Source of the DNA: Polaribacter reichenbachii
GTDB lineage: Bacteria; Bacteroidota; Bacteroidia; Flavobacteriales; Flavobacteriaceae
Direction: 5' to 3'
Assembly: GCF_001975665.1 (NCBI RefSeq)
Contig: NZ_CP019419.1
Coordinates: forward strand, 1,302,001 to 1,366,000
Length of the DNA: 64,000 bases
How positions within the stretch are numbered: the stretch's first letter is position 1; each line of letters starts with the position of its first letter. The notes under the pieces were generated by a model, which had not been told where the DNA came from, did no database searches, and worked only from the letters and a program-made list of their open reading frames with translations. This document shows positions 41,783-50,772 of this stretch, piece by piece. A program made the position numbers and the translations under genes.

Positions 41783-42499
41783 ATGAAAAATTTCCTATTA
41801 TCTTTAATTTTTATTTTATTTACCTTCTCTATTAAATGTCAAACCTTTTCTGGCAAAGTTACTTACGAAGTAAAATTAACATTTACAAAAGAAAATTTGA
41901 AACAAATGGAGTTAAATAATAATAAAGCTACAAATACTATGCGAAAAGTATTACAAAACTCTACAGATACAAATGTGCTTTTAAAATTTACTTCAAACCA
42001 ATCACATTATGAAGTGATTAAAAAACTTGAAATTAATGATAGAAAGCCATTAAATATGACATACTCTATAGCTGGTGGAAGCAAACAATATATTACAGAC
42101 TTAATTGTAAATAAAAATACAATGAAAGAGTGCGAATTATTAGAAGAATGTTTCTTAATAGAACAGCCAGTTTTAAAATGGGAACTCACTCAAGAAACAA
42201 AATTAATTGGTGGCTATTTATGTTACAAAGCAATCAATACAAGTTCTAAAAACAAGAAAAAAAAACCAATTGCTTGGTATTCACCAAAAATACCTGCAAG
42301 TTTTGGACCTAAACATTATTTTGGTTTACCTGGTTTAATTTTAGAACTAGAAGAAACTGCAGTAGTTTTTAAAGTAAAAGAAATTATTTTAAATCCTAAA
42401 GAAAAAGTAAAAGTTATTGTTAAAGAAGGCACTAAAATTTCACAAGAAGAATACAACAAGAAATTAAAAAAGGCATATACTCAATTCTATGAAAATTAA
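41783..42499 (+). CDS. GLPGLI family protein, copy A1
   Basis: 238 residues with signal peptide (MKNFLLSLIFILFTFSIKCQ). The motif is 'FGPKHYFGLPGLILELEE'. From 'FLIEQP' (about residue 124) to the end it is almost identical to copy A2 (42818-43537), also at DNA level. The N-terminal half is only distantly similar, making the pair a mosaic. It is followed by a spacer that recurs after A2, then by a broken copy B1. Unit A1-B1 therefore corresponds to A2-B2. Function unknown. Confidence 0.88.
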   Translation: MKNFLLSLIFILFTFSIKCQTFSGKVTYEVKLTFTKENLKQMELNNNKATNTMRKVLQNSTDTNVLLKFTSNQSHYEVIKKLEINDRKPLNMTYSIAGGSKQYITDLIVNKNTMKECELLEECFLIEQPVLKWELTQETKLIGGYLCYKAINTSSKNKKKKPIAWYSPKIPASFGPKHYFGLPGLILELEETAVVFKVKEIILNPKEKVKVIVKEGTKISQEEYNKKLKKAYTQFYEN

Positions 42500-42557
42500 G
42501 AATTTTAAAAAATGAAACCCACCAAAGTTTAATTCGTTTTTAAAAGAAAATAATTAT

Positions 42558-42806
42558 ATAAAAAAAAACTTCTTTATCTTCCTATTAACCTTTTCAATAA
42601 ACTCCTATACTCAAAATATTACAGGCAAAGTAACCTATACTGTTTCTATGGAAGCTTTTAGTGAAAAGAAATTAGATTCTGTTATTAAAACTACAACTAA
42701 AAACAAAAAAGCAAATAGTTTTATAAAAGAAATGTTCAAAAATACTGATGATGTAAATGCGAATTTAACTTTTACAAATAAAGAGTCACTTTATAGAATA
42801 AGATAA
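42558..42806 (+). pseudogene. Truncated GLPGLI family gene, copy B1
   Basis: The frame reads K-K-N-F-F-I-F-L-L-T-F-S... then 'ITGKVTYTVSMEAFSEKKLD' and ends 'TNKESLYRIR' plus stop, 82 codons. It aligns with the first third of copy B2 ('ISGKVTYVVSMESYTKEKID' ... 'NNTESLYFVE') and lacks the GLPGLI core. The codon at the expected ATG is ATA (42558-42560). It is therefore both start-damaged and truncated, with the deletion ending 11 nt before copy A2. Confidence 0.85.
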
Positions 42807-42817
42807 TTTACAAAACG

Positions 42818-43537
42818 ATGGGAAAATCAATAATAATAATTTTATTTCTACTTCTTTTTAAATTCAGTTTTAGTCAAAACGGCTCTGGGATTATAAAATA
42901 CGACGTTAGCTTAAATTTTACATTACAAGACATTGAAAAAGAAGAAAAGAAACAAAATAAAAGGCTCACTACAATGAGAGAACTTATTTCTAATGCTAGA
43001 AGTTGTGAAGTTGTACTTACCTATTCTTCTACTTATGCTTCTTCATCTATTACTAAAAGAATGAAAATAAGAGAGCAAAATAATAAGTTGGATATTATTT
43101 ATTCTAGAGCAGGAAGAGAGAAAAAGTTTTTTACAGAATTAATTACGAAATCTAGTATAATTCAAGAATGTAAATTATTAGAAAAATGTTTCCTAATAGA
43201 ACAGCCAATTTTAAAATGGGATCTTACACAAGAAACAAAATTAGTTGGCGGTTATATTTGTTACAAAGCAATTAATATAAGTTCTAAAAACAAGAAAAAA
43301 AAGCCAGTTGCTTGGTATATGCCTCAAATACCTGCAAGTTTTGGACCTAAACACTATTTTGGTTTACCTGGTTTAATTTTAGAACTAGAAGAAACTGCAG
43401 TAGTTTTTAAAGTAAAAGAAATTATTTTAAATCCTAAAGAAGAAGTAAAAATTATTGTTAAAGAAGGCACTAAAATTTCACAAGAAGATTACAACAAGAA
43501 ATTAAAAAAGGCATTTACTCAATTTTATGAGAATTAA
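42818..43537 (+). CDS. GLPGLI family protein, copy A2
   Basis: 239 residues with signal peptide (MGKSIIIILFLLLFKFSFSQ). The second half ('KCFLIEQPILKWDLTQETKL' to the 'AFTQFYEN' end) is about nine-tenths identical to A1, including the motif 'FGPKHYFGLPGLILELEE'. The first half ('NGSGIIKYDVSLNFTLQDIE' onward) is unlike it. It starts 11 nt after the truncated B1 gene and is followed by the same spacer sequence as A1, then B2. Confidence 0.88.
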   Translation: MGKSIIIILFLLLFKFSFSQNGSGIIKYDVSLNFTLQDIEKEEKKQNKRLTTMRELISNARSCEVVLTYSSTYASSSITKRMKIREQNNKLDIIYSRAGREKKFFTELITKSSIIQECKLLEKCFLIEQPILKWDLTQETKLVGGYICYKAINISSKNKKKKPVAWYMPQIPASFGPKHYFGLPGLILELEETAVVFKVKEIILNPKEEVKIIVKEGTKISQEDYNKKLKKAFTQFYEN

Positions 43538-43595
43538 GTGTTTTAAATAATGAAACCCACCAAAATGTAATTCGTTCTTAAAAGAAAACATCGAG

Positions 43596-44324
43596 ATGAA
43601 AAATTACTTTTTTACTTTATTATTAGTTATTTCTTTAAATGGATTTTCTCAAAAAATCAGTGGAAAAGTAACGTATGTAGTTTCAATGGAATCTTACACA
43701 AAAGAGAAAATAGATTCTATAGCTAAAAACTTAAAAACTAAAAATGTAAAAATGGACAAATGGATGAGAGATATTTTGGAAAACACTCCAGATGTAAAAG
43801 CATTTTTAGAATTCAACAATACTGAATCTTTATATTTTGTAGAAGATAAAATGCAAAATGATGGCAAACCAACCTATAACGTAAACAGAACTTCTGCTGG
43901 TGGAAATGATAAGTATTACAAAAACACCAAAACAGGAGAATATTTTAAAGAAAATAGCACTTTTGGTGAATTATTACTCATAGAAATTGACACTAAAAAA
44001 TGGGAAATAACACAAGAATCTAAAAAGATAGGAAACTACTTGTGTTATAAAGCCATAGATATTGCCTCTACAAATAGAAAAATGAAACCTGTAGTTTGGT
44101 TTACACCAGAAATACCTGTCAGTTTTGGACCTCTAAAATTTAATGGTTTGCCTGGCTTGGTTATTTTGGTAGAAATGTCAAAAAGAACAATTAGTGCATC
44201 AGAAATAATTTTAAATCCAAAAGATAAAATTATCATTAATAAACCAACAAAAGGCGATAAAATTACTGCTGAAGAAGCTAGACAAAGAGGAGCTGCTATG
44301 TGGAAAAAAATAGAAAAACAATAA
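43596..44324 (+). CDS. GLPGLI family protein, copy B2
   Basis: 242 residues with signal peptide (MKNYFFTLLLVISLNGFSQ). Contains 'YYKNTKTGEYFKENSTFGEL', 'WEITQESKKIGNYLCYKAID' and the motif variant 'FGPLKFNGLPGLVILVEM' (GLPGLV). It is the intact counterpart of the broken B1. It ends 10 nt before the barrel gene, so the two are co-transcribed; a GLPGLI gene directly followed by such a barrel is a recurring Bacteroidetes pair. Confidence 0.88.
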   Translation: MKNYFFTLLLVISLNGFSQKISGKVTYVVSMESYTKEKIDSIAKNLKTKNVKMDKWMRDILENTPDVKAFLEFNNTESLYFVEDKMQNDGKPTYNVNRTSAGGNDKYYKNTKTGEYFKENSTFGELLLIEIDTKKWEITQESKKIGNYLCYKAIDIASTNRKMKPVVWFTPEIPVSFGPLKFNGLPGLVILVEMSKRTISASEIILNPKDKIIINKPTKGDKITAEEARQRGAAMWKKIEKQ

Positions 44325-44334
44325 GTTATCATTT

Positions 44335-46983
44335 ATGAAAAAGAAACTCCTAATTATTTTTGTACTTACAATTTCGTGTTTTAGTTATTCCCAAAAAGTG
44401 ACGTTAACAGGTTTTGTAAAAGACAGCTTACAAAATCCTTTACCTTATGCCAATGTAATTTCAAAACCTAAAGACGTTTCTAAAAATTTGCAATTTGCTA
44501 TTACCGATAACGAAGGGTATTATAAACTCATTTTACAAAAAGGTGATACGATAACTATTAGTATTTCTTATTTGGGTTACAAACCTTTAGATTATGAGTT
44601 TGTTGCATTAAAAGACACTAAAAAAGATTTTATTTTACAACAAGCTTCAGAGCAATTAGATGAGGTAATAATTGAAATGCCAGTTACTGTAAGAGGAGAT
44701 ACCACTACTTACAAAACCAGTAAATTTATAGACGGTTCAGAGCGCAAATTAAAAAATGTGTTAAAAAAGCTACCAGGAGTTGAGGTAGATAAAAATGGCG
44801 GAGTTACAGTGCAAGGTAAAAAAGTAACCAAAATGTTAGTAGATGGCAAAAAATTTTTTGGTGGTAATTCTAAGTTAGCAGTAGAAAATATTCCAGCTGA
44901 TGCTGTGGGTAATGTAGAGGTTATTGATAATTACAACGAAGTTTCCTTTTTAAAAGGTTTGTCAGATTCAGATGAAATGGCAATGAACATCAAACTAAAA
45001 GAAGATAAAAAACGCTTTATTTTTGGTGATATAGAAGCTGGTAAAGGCAATAAAGATTTTTACAAAGCAAGTGCCAATTTGTTTTATTATTCGCCCAAAA
45101 CCAACGTTAATTTTATTGGTAACATCAATAACATTGGCGAAAAAACATTCACCTTCAGCGATTATCTAAGTTTTTCTGGAGGTGTAAATGCCATTTTTAA
45201 TGGTAATTTTAGTAGGAAAGGTGGCGACTTTTCTCAGTTTATGCAAAGTAATGATATGTTGAGTAGTCAACATAAATTTGGAGCTTTAAACATAACCAAA
45301 GTAGCCACAAAAAAATTAGATGTTTCAGGTTATGCCATTTTTTCTAATTCAGAAACTGCAAGTTTAATTGAAAATTTAAATGAATACACTACGTTTTCAG
45401 AAAAAAGAACCAACACAACAAATGCAGATAACCTTTTAGGTATTGGTAATTTAAATTTAGAATACAACCCTAATTCTAAAGAAAAATGGTATGCTAGAAG
45501 TCAAGTAAAAAGAACCAATAATACCAATAACAATAGTTTAATTTCTTTAATTGATGGCAATACTAATACTATAAATACAGATAGAGATTTAACAGCAACT
45601 TACATCAACCAAAATATAGAATGGCATAAAAGGCAAAATGATAAACACACGTTTTCTTCTGTTTTTAATTATGTGTTTGATAAAAGTGATAAAACTACTT
45701 TTTGGGACACACAAGATCCTATTTTACAAGGTTTAATTCCTGCTGATAATAGCCAAGCATTATTAAGAATTCATCAATTAAAAAACACCCAAGAACAAAA
45801 TATTGACGCTGTTTTTAAACATTTCTGGGAAATAAATAATAGCAATCACATTTACACAACCTTAGGAAATAAGTTTTTAAATGAAGATTTTTTTACTGAA
45901 GATGTTCAAATTTTAGATGATAACTCTGTAAATAATTTCGCCAATGGCGGATTTGGAAATGACATCAACTTTAAATTAAATGATTTATTTTTAGGTGTGC
46001 ATTACAAATTTAGAACAGGTATTTTTACCTTAAAACAAGGAGTTTATGCCCATAATTATGCTTGGCAAACCAACCAAAGCCCTACAATTGATAAAAACAA
46101 ATGGGTTGTTTTACCCGATTTTTTAGCAAAAATTGAGTTTAATAAATCAAAACAAATCACCATAAATTACAATTTAAAAACGTCTTTTTCTGATGCCAGT
46201 AAATTTGCCAATCGTTTTTATTTACAATCGTATAATTCAGTTTTTAGAGGAAATGAAAATATAGAAAACAACTTATATCATTCTGCAAGAATTTACTACA
46301 GCAGGTTTAGTTTGTATAGAGGCTTAATGTTATTTACTTCTTTAAATTATAACAAACAAATAAGAGGAGTTAGAAGCACAGTCGATTTTAATGATATTAA
46401 CCAATTTTTAACCGTAAAAATGTTCGAGTTTCCATCAGAAGATTGGCGAGGAAATATCCATTTAGAAAAAAGTATTCATAAGTTTAAATATAAGTTCGAT
46501 GTTGGTTTTAACAACTCAAAATACATTCAAGAAGTAAACAATAACATTCAAAACAATACAAATAACAATTACGATTATGAGTTGGGTATAGAAACGTTGT
46601 TTGATGATTTCCCTACCATAGAAATTGGTTTTAAACAAGCTATTGGTAATTTTACAGCGAGTACAAATACATCAAAATTTATAACTACTGAGCCTTTTGT
46701 AACAATCGATTATAATTTTTTAGAAAATTTTATTTTTAATTTCGATTATAGAAAAAGCAATTATCAAAACAAAACATTAGGGCAAAAAAACACTTACGAA
46801 ATTGCAAATGCTACACTTTCTTATAAAAACGAAAACTCAGCTTGGTCTTATAAGATCATGGCTCAAAACCTATTAAATGCAAAGTTTAAACAAAGCAATA
46901 GTTTTTCAGATTATTTAATATCAGACACCAAAACTTTTATTTTACCAAGAATTGTAATGTTAAGTATTGGATATAATTTGTAG
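44335..46983 (+). CDS. TonB-dependent-receptor-like outer-membrane protein with carboxypeptidase-like regulatory domain
   Basis: 882 residues with signal peptide (MKKKLLIIFVLTISCFSYSQ). Residues ~22-115 are a CarboxypepD_reg-like domain ('VTLTGFVKDSLQNPLPYANV', 'TDNEGYYKLILQKGDTITIS'). A plug-like region follows ('LKNVLKKLPGVEVDKNGGVT', 'KVTKMLVDGKKFFGG', 'AVENIPADAVGNVEVIDNYN'). The rest is a ~650-residue barrel of the OMP_b-brl_3 type. No clear TonB box is visible. It probably moves a peptide or other ligand across the outer membrane together with the GLPGLI proteins (inference). Confidence 0.85.
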   Translation: MKKKLLIIFVLTISCFSYSQKVTLTGFVKDSLQNPLPYANVISKPKDVSKNLQFAITDNEGYYKLILQKGDTITISISYLGYKPLDYEFVALKDTKKDFILQQASEQLDEVIIEMPVTVRGDTTTYKTSKFIDGSERKLKNVLKKLPGVEVDKNGGVTVQGKKVTKMLVDGKKFFGGNSKLAVENIPADAVGNVEVIDNYNEVSFLKGLSDSDEMAMNIKLKEDKKRFIFGDIEAGKGNKDFYKASANLFYYSPKTNVNFIGNINNIGEKTFTFSDYLSFSGGVNAIFNGNFSRKGGDFSQFMQSNDMLSSQHKFGALNITKVATKKLDVSGYAIFSNSETASLIENLNEYTTFSEKRTNTTNADNLLGIGNLNLEYNPNSKEKWYARSQVKRTNNTNNNSLISLIDGNTNTINTDRDLTATYINQNIEWHKRQNDKHTFSSVFNYVFDKSDKTTFWDTQDPILQGLIPADNSQALLRIHQLKNTQEQNIDAVFKHFWEINNSNHIYTTLGNKFLNEDFFTEDVQILDDNSVNNFANGGFGNDINFKLNDLFLGVHYKFRTGIFTLKQGVYAHNYAWQTNQSPTIDKNKWVVLPDFLAKIEFNKSKQITINYNLKTSFSDASKFANRFYLQSYNSVFRGNENIENNLYHSARIYYSRFSLYRGLMLFTSLNYNKQIRGVRSTVDFNDINQFLTVKMFEFPSEDWRGNIHLEKSIHKFKYKFDVGFNNSKYIQEVNNNIQNNTNNNYDYELGIETLFDDFPTIEIGFKQAIGNFTASTNTSKFITTEPFVTIDYNFLENFIFNFDYRKSNYQNKTLGQKNTYEIANATLSYKNENSAWSYKIMAQNLLNAKFKQSNSFSDYLISDTKTFILPRIVMLSIGYNL

Positions 46984-46995
46984 GGTTATCTTAGT

Positions 46996-47051
46996 GTTCA
47001 GTCTCAGTTTGCAGTCAGAAAGGAACTGAATACTGCTACTGCCAACTGCGT
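46996..47051. repeat. CAGT/ACTG hairpin element
   Basis: Three CAGT units (46999, 47005, 47012) are followed by four ACTG units (47025, 47032, 47038, 47045) at a 6-7-nt pitch, giving an imperfect hairpin. It lies between the convergent barrel gene and rnhA. It resembles dispersed intergenic sequences I remember from other Flavobacteriaceae. Confidence 0.5.
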
Positions 47052-47056
47052 ACTTT

Positions 47057-47692
47057 TTACTTCCTCCCAAAATCTGCAGGAATTTCTCCCCAAGCTTTGG
47101 TTTCCCATTTTAAAATAGGGTTTTTAAAAGAGTTGTTTTTAAGCCAATTTTCTGCTCTTTTTATCAGTTCTAATAAATCTTTGTTAGCAGCATCAAAATG
47201 AAGATTGGTTTTGCATTTTTTTTGACGAACCCAACTCATTGCAATTTTAGAATCAGAATAAATAGGAATATCTTCTTTATTTTTACTTTTTAAAAGTGCA
47301 ATTCCGTGTACTAAAGCTAAAAACTCACCAATATTATTTGTTCCTTTTTGGTAAGGTCCTTTTCTAAAAATTTCTTTTTTACTATGTGTAAAAACACCTC
47401 TATATTCCATTTTACCAGGATTCCCAGCACAAGCAGCATCCACAGCAATACTTTCTAAAATTGGCGAACCAAACTTGGCTTTTTCAGAAGAAGATAAAGT
47501 CAGTTTTTTAGTGTTTTTACCTTTATAATCGTCATATTTTCCTTCGGATGCTTTTTCGGCTTCGTCTAAATCAGCAAAAGATTTGTATTGGGCCCCATCA
47601 AAACCATCAATTTGTGCTTTACAAACTTTCCAAGAAGTAAAAACGCCAGTTTTTCTTCCTTTCCAAACTACATAAAACTTTTTTTTAGGCAT
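47057..47692 (-). CDS. rnhA: Ribonuclease H1 with viroplasmin-like N-terminal domain
   Basis: 211 residues. The N-terminal ~50 residues are a caulimovirus-viroplasmin/RNase-H hybrid-binding domain ('KFYVVWKGRKTGVFTSWKVC', 'QIDGFDGAQYKSF'). The catalytic domain has 'IAVDAACAGNPG' (Asp), 'NNIGEFLALVHGIALL' (Glu) and 'IPIYSDSKIAMSW' (Asp). It degrades RNA in RNA-DNA hybrids. Its start overlaps the end of purN by 8 nt. Confidence 0.92.
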   Translation of the reverse strand: MPKKKFYVVWKGRKTGVFTSWKVCKAQIDGFDGAQYKSFADLDEAEKASEGKYDDYKGKNTKKLTLSSSEKAKFGSPILESIAVDAACAGNPGKMEYRGVFTHSKKEIFRKGPYQKGTNNIGEFLALVHGIALLKSKNKEDIPIYSDSKIAMSWVRQKKCKTNLHFDAANKDLLELIKRAENWLKNNSFKNPILKWETKAWGEIPADFGRK

Positions 47693-48257
47693 TTGTAGAT
47701 AAAATAACTTCTTCTATTACTTTAGGAAAATACTTTTGCTCTAAAATATGGATCTTTTCTGCAATAGTTTCTGGAGTATCTGTATCATTTAAGGCTGTTT
47801 TTGCCTGAAAAATGATAGCACCTTCATCATAATTTGCATTTACATAATGAATTGTAATACCAGTTTCTGTTTCTTTATTTGCGGCAACAGCTTTATGAAC
47901 ATTCATTCCATACATCCCTTTTCCACCATAATTTGGCAATAATGCTGGGTGAATATTTATAATTTTCTCAGGAAAAGCATCGATAATTTTCTCAGGAATT
48001 TTCCATAAAAAACCAGCCAAAACAATAAAATCTGCTTCCTCTTTTAAAATATTAAGAATATAATCCGAAGAAAAGAATTCTTCCTTTTTAAAGTGTAAAG
48101 AATTAGTATTTAATATTTTACATCTTTCAAAAACCTTGGCACGCTCATTGTTACATAACACTTTAGTAACCTTAGCGGTTTTAGTATGATTAAAAAACTT
48201 TATAATGTTTTCTGCGTTCGTTCCAGAACCAGAAGCAAAAACAACAATACGCTTCAT
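47685..48257 (-). CDS. purN: Phosphoribosylglycinamide formyltransferase
   Basis: 190 residues. The N-terminus 'IVVFASGSGTNAENIIKFF' binds the substrate phosphate. The catalytic region is 'INIHPALLPNYGGKGMYGMN' with Asn/His, and 'TGITIHYVNANYDEGAII' follows with the catalytic Asp. It transfers a formyl group from 10-formyl-THF to GAR in purine synthesis. Coupled with rnhA downstream and divergent from acpP. Confidence 0.95.
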   Translation of the reverse strand: MKRIVVFASGSGTNAENIIKFFNHTKTAKVTKVLCNNERAKVFERCKILNTNSLHFKKEEFFSSDYILNILKEEADFIVLAGFLWKIPEKIIDAFPEKIINIHPALLPNYGGKGMYGMNVHKAVAANKETETGITIHYVNANYDEGAIIFQAKTALNDTDTPETIAEKIHILEQKYFPKVIEEVILSTNA

Positions 48258-48389
48258 AACTACATTTCTAAGCTACAAAAAAAAGAATAAATATTAACAA
48301 ATTGATTATTTTTAAGGGAGATTAATTTTTTTTCTTTACTTTTAGTAATCATTTTTCGGGCAAATATTAGTTATAAATATAAAGATTTG

Positions 48390-48397
48390 TATTTTTG
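48390..48397 (+). promoter_or_regulatory. -7 box of the acpP operon (TATTTTTG)
   Basis: Perfect TAnnTTTG 32 nt before the acpP ATG. No good -33 box was seen at the expected distance. Confidence 0.6.
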
Positions 48398-48429
48398 CGC
48401 CGATTTAAATTTTAAAAAACAAAAAAATT

Positions 48430-48666
48430 ATGTCAGACATTGCATCAAGAGTAAAAGCTATTATCGTAGACAAATTAGGAGTAGACGATAACGAAGTAAC
48501 AACAGAAGCTAGCTTCACAAATGATTTAGGAGCAGATTCTTTAGATACTGTTGAGTTAATTATGGAATTCGAAAAAGAATTCGATATTCAAATTCCAGAC
48601 GATCAAGCAGAAAACATTGGTACTGTAGGTCAAGCAGTTAGCTATATAGAAGAAGCAAAAAAGTAA
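48430..48666 (+). CDS. acpP: Acyl carrier protein
   Basis: 78 residues, acidic, helical. Ser37 in '[13 protein letters not shown]' is the phosphopantetheine attachment site. It carries growing acyl chains in type II fatty-acid synthesis. Followed after 7 nt by fabF, the usual order in many bacteria. Confidence 0.97.
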   Translation: MSDIASRVKAIIVDKLGVDDNEVTTEASFTNDLGADSLDTVELIMEFEKEFDIQIPDDQAENIGTVGQAVSYIEEAKK

Positions 48667-48673
48667 TATTTAT

Positions 48674-49927
48674 ATGCAATTAAAACGAGTTGTAGTAACT
48701 GGACTTGGCGCATTAACGCCAATTGGTAATAATATTGAAGAATATTGGAACGCTTTAATTAACGGAGTTAGTGGAGCAGCACCTATCACACACTTTGATG
48801 CTGCCAAGTTCAAGACTCGTTTTGCATGTGAATTAAAGGGTTTCAAGGTCAATGATTTTATTGATAGAAAAGAAGCTCGAAGAATGGATAAATTTACGCA
48901 GTATGCAGTTGTAGCGTCAGATGAAGCTATTTTGGATGCTGATTTAGATTTAGATAAAATTAACAAATTACGTGTTGGCGTAATTTGGGGAGCAGGAATT
49001 GGAGGTTTAGAAACTTTTCAAAATGAGGCAATGAATTTTGGAGCTGGAGATGGCACACCAAGATTTAATCCTTTCTTTATCCCAAAAATGATTGCAGATA
49101 TTGCTCCAGGACATATTTCTATTAAAAATGGATTTATGGGGCCAAATTATACTACGGTTTCTGCATGTGCATCTTCTGCAAACGCAATGATAGATGCTTT
49201 AAACTACATTAGATTAGGACACTGTGATATTATTGTAACTGGTGGTTCAGAAGCTGCTGTTACACAAGCTGGTGTTGGTGGTTTTAATGCTATGAAAGCA
49301 TTATCTGAAAGAAATGATGATTATAAAACTGCTTCTAGACCTTTCGATGCAGAACGAGATGGTTTTGTTTTAGGTGAAGGTGCAGGTGCTATTATTTTAG
49401 AAGAATACGAACACGCAAAAGCAAGAGGTGCCAAAATTTATGCAGAAGTAATAGGTGGTGGTATGTCTTCAGATGCTTATCATATGACAGCTCCTCATCC
49501 AGAAGGAATTGGTGTTATTGCAGTAATGAAAAACTGTTTAGAAAATGCTGGCATAAATCCAGAAGAAGTAGATCATATCAATACACACGGTACTTCTACT
49601 CCTTTAGGAGATGTTGCAGAATTAAAAGCAATTTCAGAAGTTTTTGGAGATCATGCCAAAAACATCAATATAAATTCTACAAAATCTATGACTGGGCACT
49701 TACTAGGTGCTGCAGGTGCAATAGAATCTATAGCTTCTATTTTAGCTATGGAAAACGGAGTTATACCTCCTACAATAAATCATGCTAATGTAGATGAGAA
49801 TATTAATCCAGAATTAAATCTTACGCTAAATAAAGCTCAGAAAAGAGACATTAAAGTAGCAATGAGTAATACTTTTGGTTTTGGTGGTCATAATGCTTGT
49901 GTAGCTTTTAAGAAGTTGGTGGAATAA
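48674..49927 (+). CDS. fabF: 3-oxoacyl-ACP synthase II
   Basis: 417 residues. N-terminal 'RVVVTGLGALTPIGNN', catalytic Cys165 in 'TTVSACASSANAM', and the two catalytic His in 'HINTHGTSTPLGD' and 'STKSMTGHLLGAAGA'. It extends acyl-ACP by two carbons. Between acpP (7 nt) and rnc (2 nt), clearly one operon. Confidence 0.97.
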   Translation: MQLKRVVVTGLGALTPIGNNIEEYWNALINGVSGAAPITHFDAAKFKTRFACELKGFKVNDFIDRKEARRMDKFTQYAVVASDEAILDADLDLDKINKLRVGVIWGAGIGGLETFQNEAMNFGAGDGTPRFNPFFIPKMIADIAPGHISIKNGFMGPNYTTVSACASSANAMIDALNYIRLGHCDIIVTGGSEAAVTQAGVGGFNAMKALSERNDDYKTASRPFDAERDGFVLGEGAGAIILEEYEHAKARGAKIYAEVIGGGMSSDAYHMTAPHPEGIGVIAVMKNCLENAGINPEEVDHINTHGTSTPLGDVAELKAISEVFGDHAKNININSTKSMTGHLLGAAGAIESIASILAMENGVIPPTINHANVDENINPELNLTLNKAQKRDIKVAMSNTFGFGGHNACVAFKKLVE

Positions 49928-49929
49928 AA

Positions 49930-50679
49930 ATGAAGATTAATTTAATTCGAAAAATAGTTAGAAGGCCTCCTAAATCTAAAGAAGATAGGGCTTTGTACTA
50001 CGAATTAAAAGAATTGTTAAATTTTTCTCCAAGAAGTATAAATAAGTATAAAAAAGCATTTACACATAGGTCCGTTCAATTATCAGATGAAAAAGGCAAT
50101 CCAATAAACTACGAACGATTAGAGTTTTTGGGTGATTCTATTTTAGGTTCTGTAATTGCAGCATATCTTTATAAAAAAGTACCAACAGGTTCAGAAGGTT
50201 ATTTAACTCAAATGCGCTCTAAAATAGTAAGTAGAGAGCATTTAAATGAGTTGGGTAAAGATTTAGATTTAATCCGTTTTATAAACAGCAATGTAGATGA
50301 AGCCAATGTTGGCGAAAATATTCATGGAAATATTTTTGAAGCTTTGGTGGGTGCAATTTATTTAGATAAAGGATATAACTTTTCTCAAAGATTTATTTTT
50401 GAAAATGTAATTTTACCTTATGTAGACATCGAAAGATTAGAAGGTAAAATAACAAGTTATAAAGGATTAATTATAGAGTGGTGCCAAAAACAAAAGAAAA
50501 AGTATAAGTTTGATACTTACGAAGATACAGGTAACGACCCTATAAAACACTTTAGTGTTAGAGTTAGTATAGATGGAGAACAGATTGCAAAAGGTAGAGC
50601 TACATCTAAAAAAAAGGCAGAAGAACAAGCCTCAAAAAGAGTATATTACGCTTTCCAGAGCCAGATTTCAGAAGGCTAA
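49930..50679 (+). CDS. rnc: Ribonuclease III
   Basis: 249 residues. RNase III signature 'YERLEFLGDSILGSVIAAYL' and the second metal site 'HGNIFEALVGAIYLDKGYNF'; a dsRNA-binding domain at the C-terminus ('KHFSVRVSIDGEQIAKGRAT' and a Lys-rich final helix). It processes rRNA precursors and double-stranded RNA. Directly downstream of fabF. Confidence 0.96.
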   Translation: MKINLIRKIVRRPPKSKEDRALYYELKELLNFSPRSINKYKKAFTHRSVQLSDEKGNPINYERLEFLGDSILGSVIAAYLYKKVPTGSEGYLTQMRSKIVSREHLNELGKDLDLIRFINSNVDEANVGENIHGNIFEALVGAIYLDKGYNFSQRFIFENVILPYVDIERLEGKITSYKGLIIEWCQKQKKKYKFDTYEDTGNDPIKHFSVRVSIDGEQIAKGRATSKKKAEEQASKRVYYAFQSQISEG

Positions 50680-50772
50680 ATACGATAACGTTTTCGTTAA
50701 AATAACATTGAAACTCATAAACAATTAGTAAATTAGCGTTGTAAAAGAAGATAAAAACGTCAGTTTCTATTT

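Noticed and set aside
40510..44324. The GLPGLI repeats considered as a CRISPR-like or phase-variable array
   Set aside because: The repeats are gene-length paralogues and there are no short regular spacers or invertase genes.
44045..44332. 95-codon minus-strand frame opposite the GLPGLI copy B2
   Set aside because: Antisense shadow of a conserved protein; no start context or motif.
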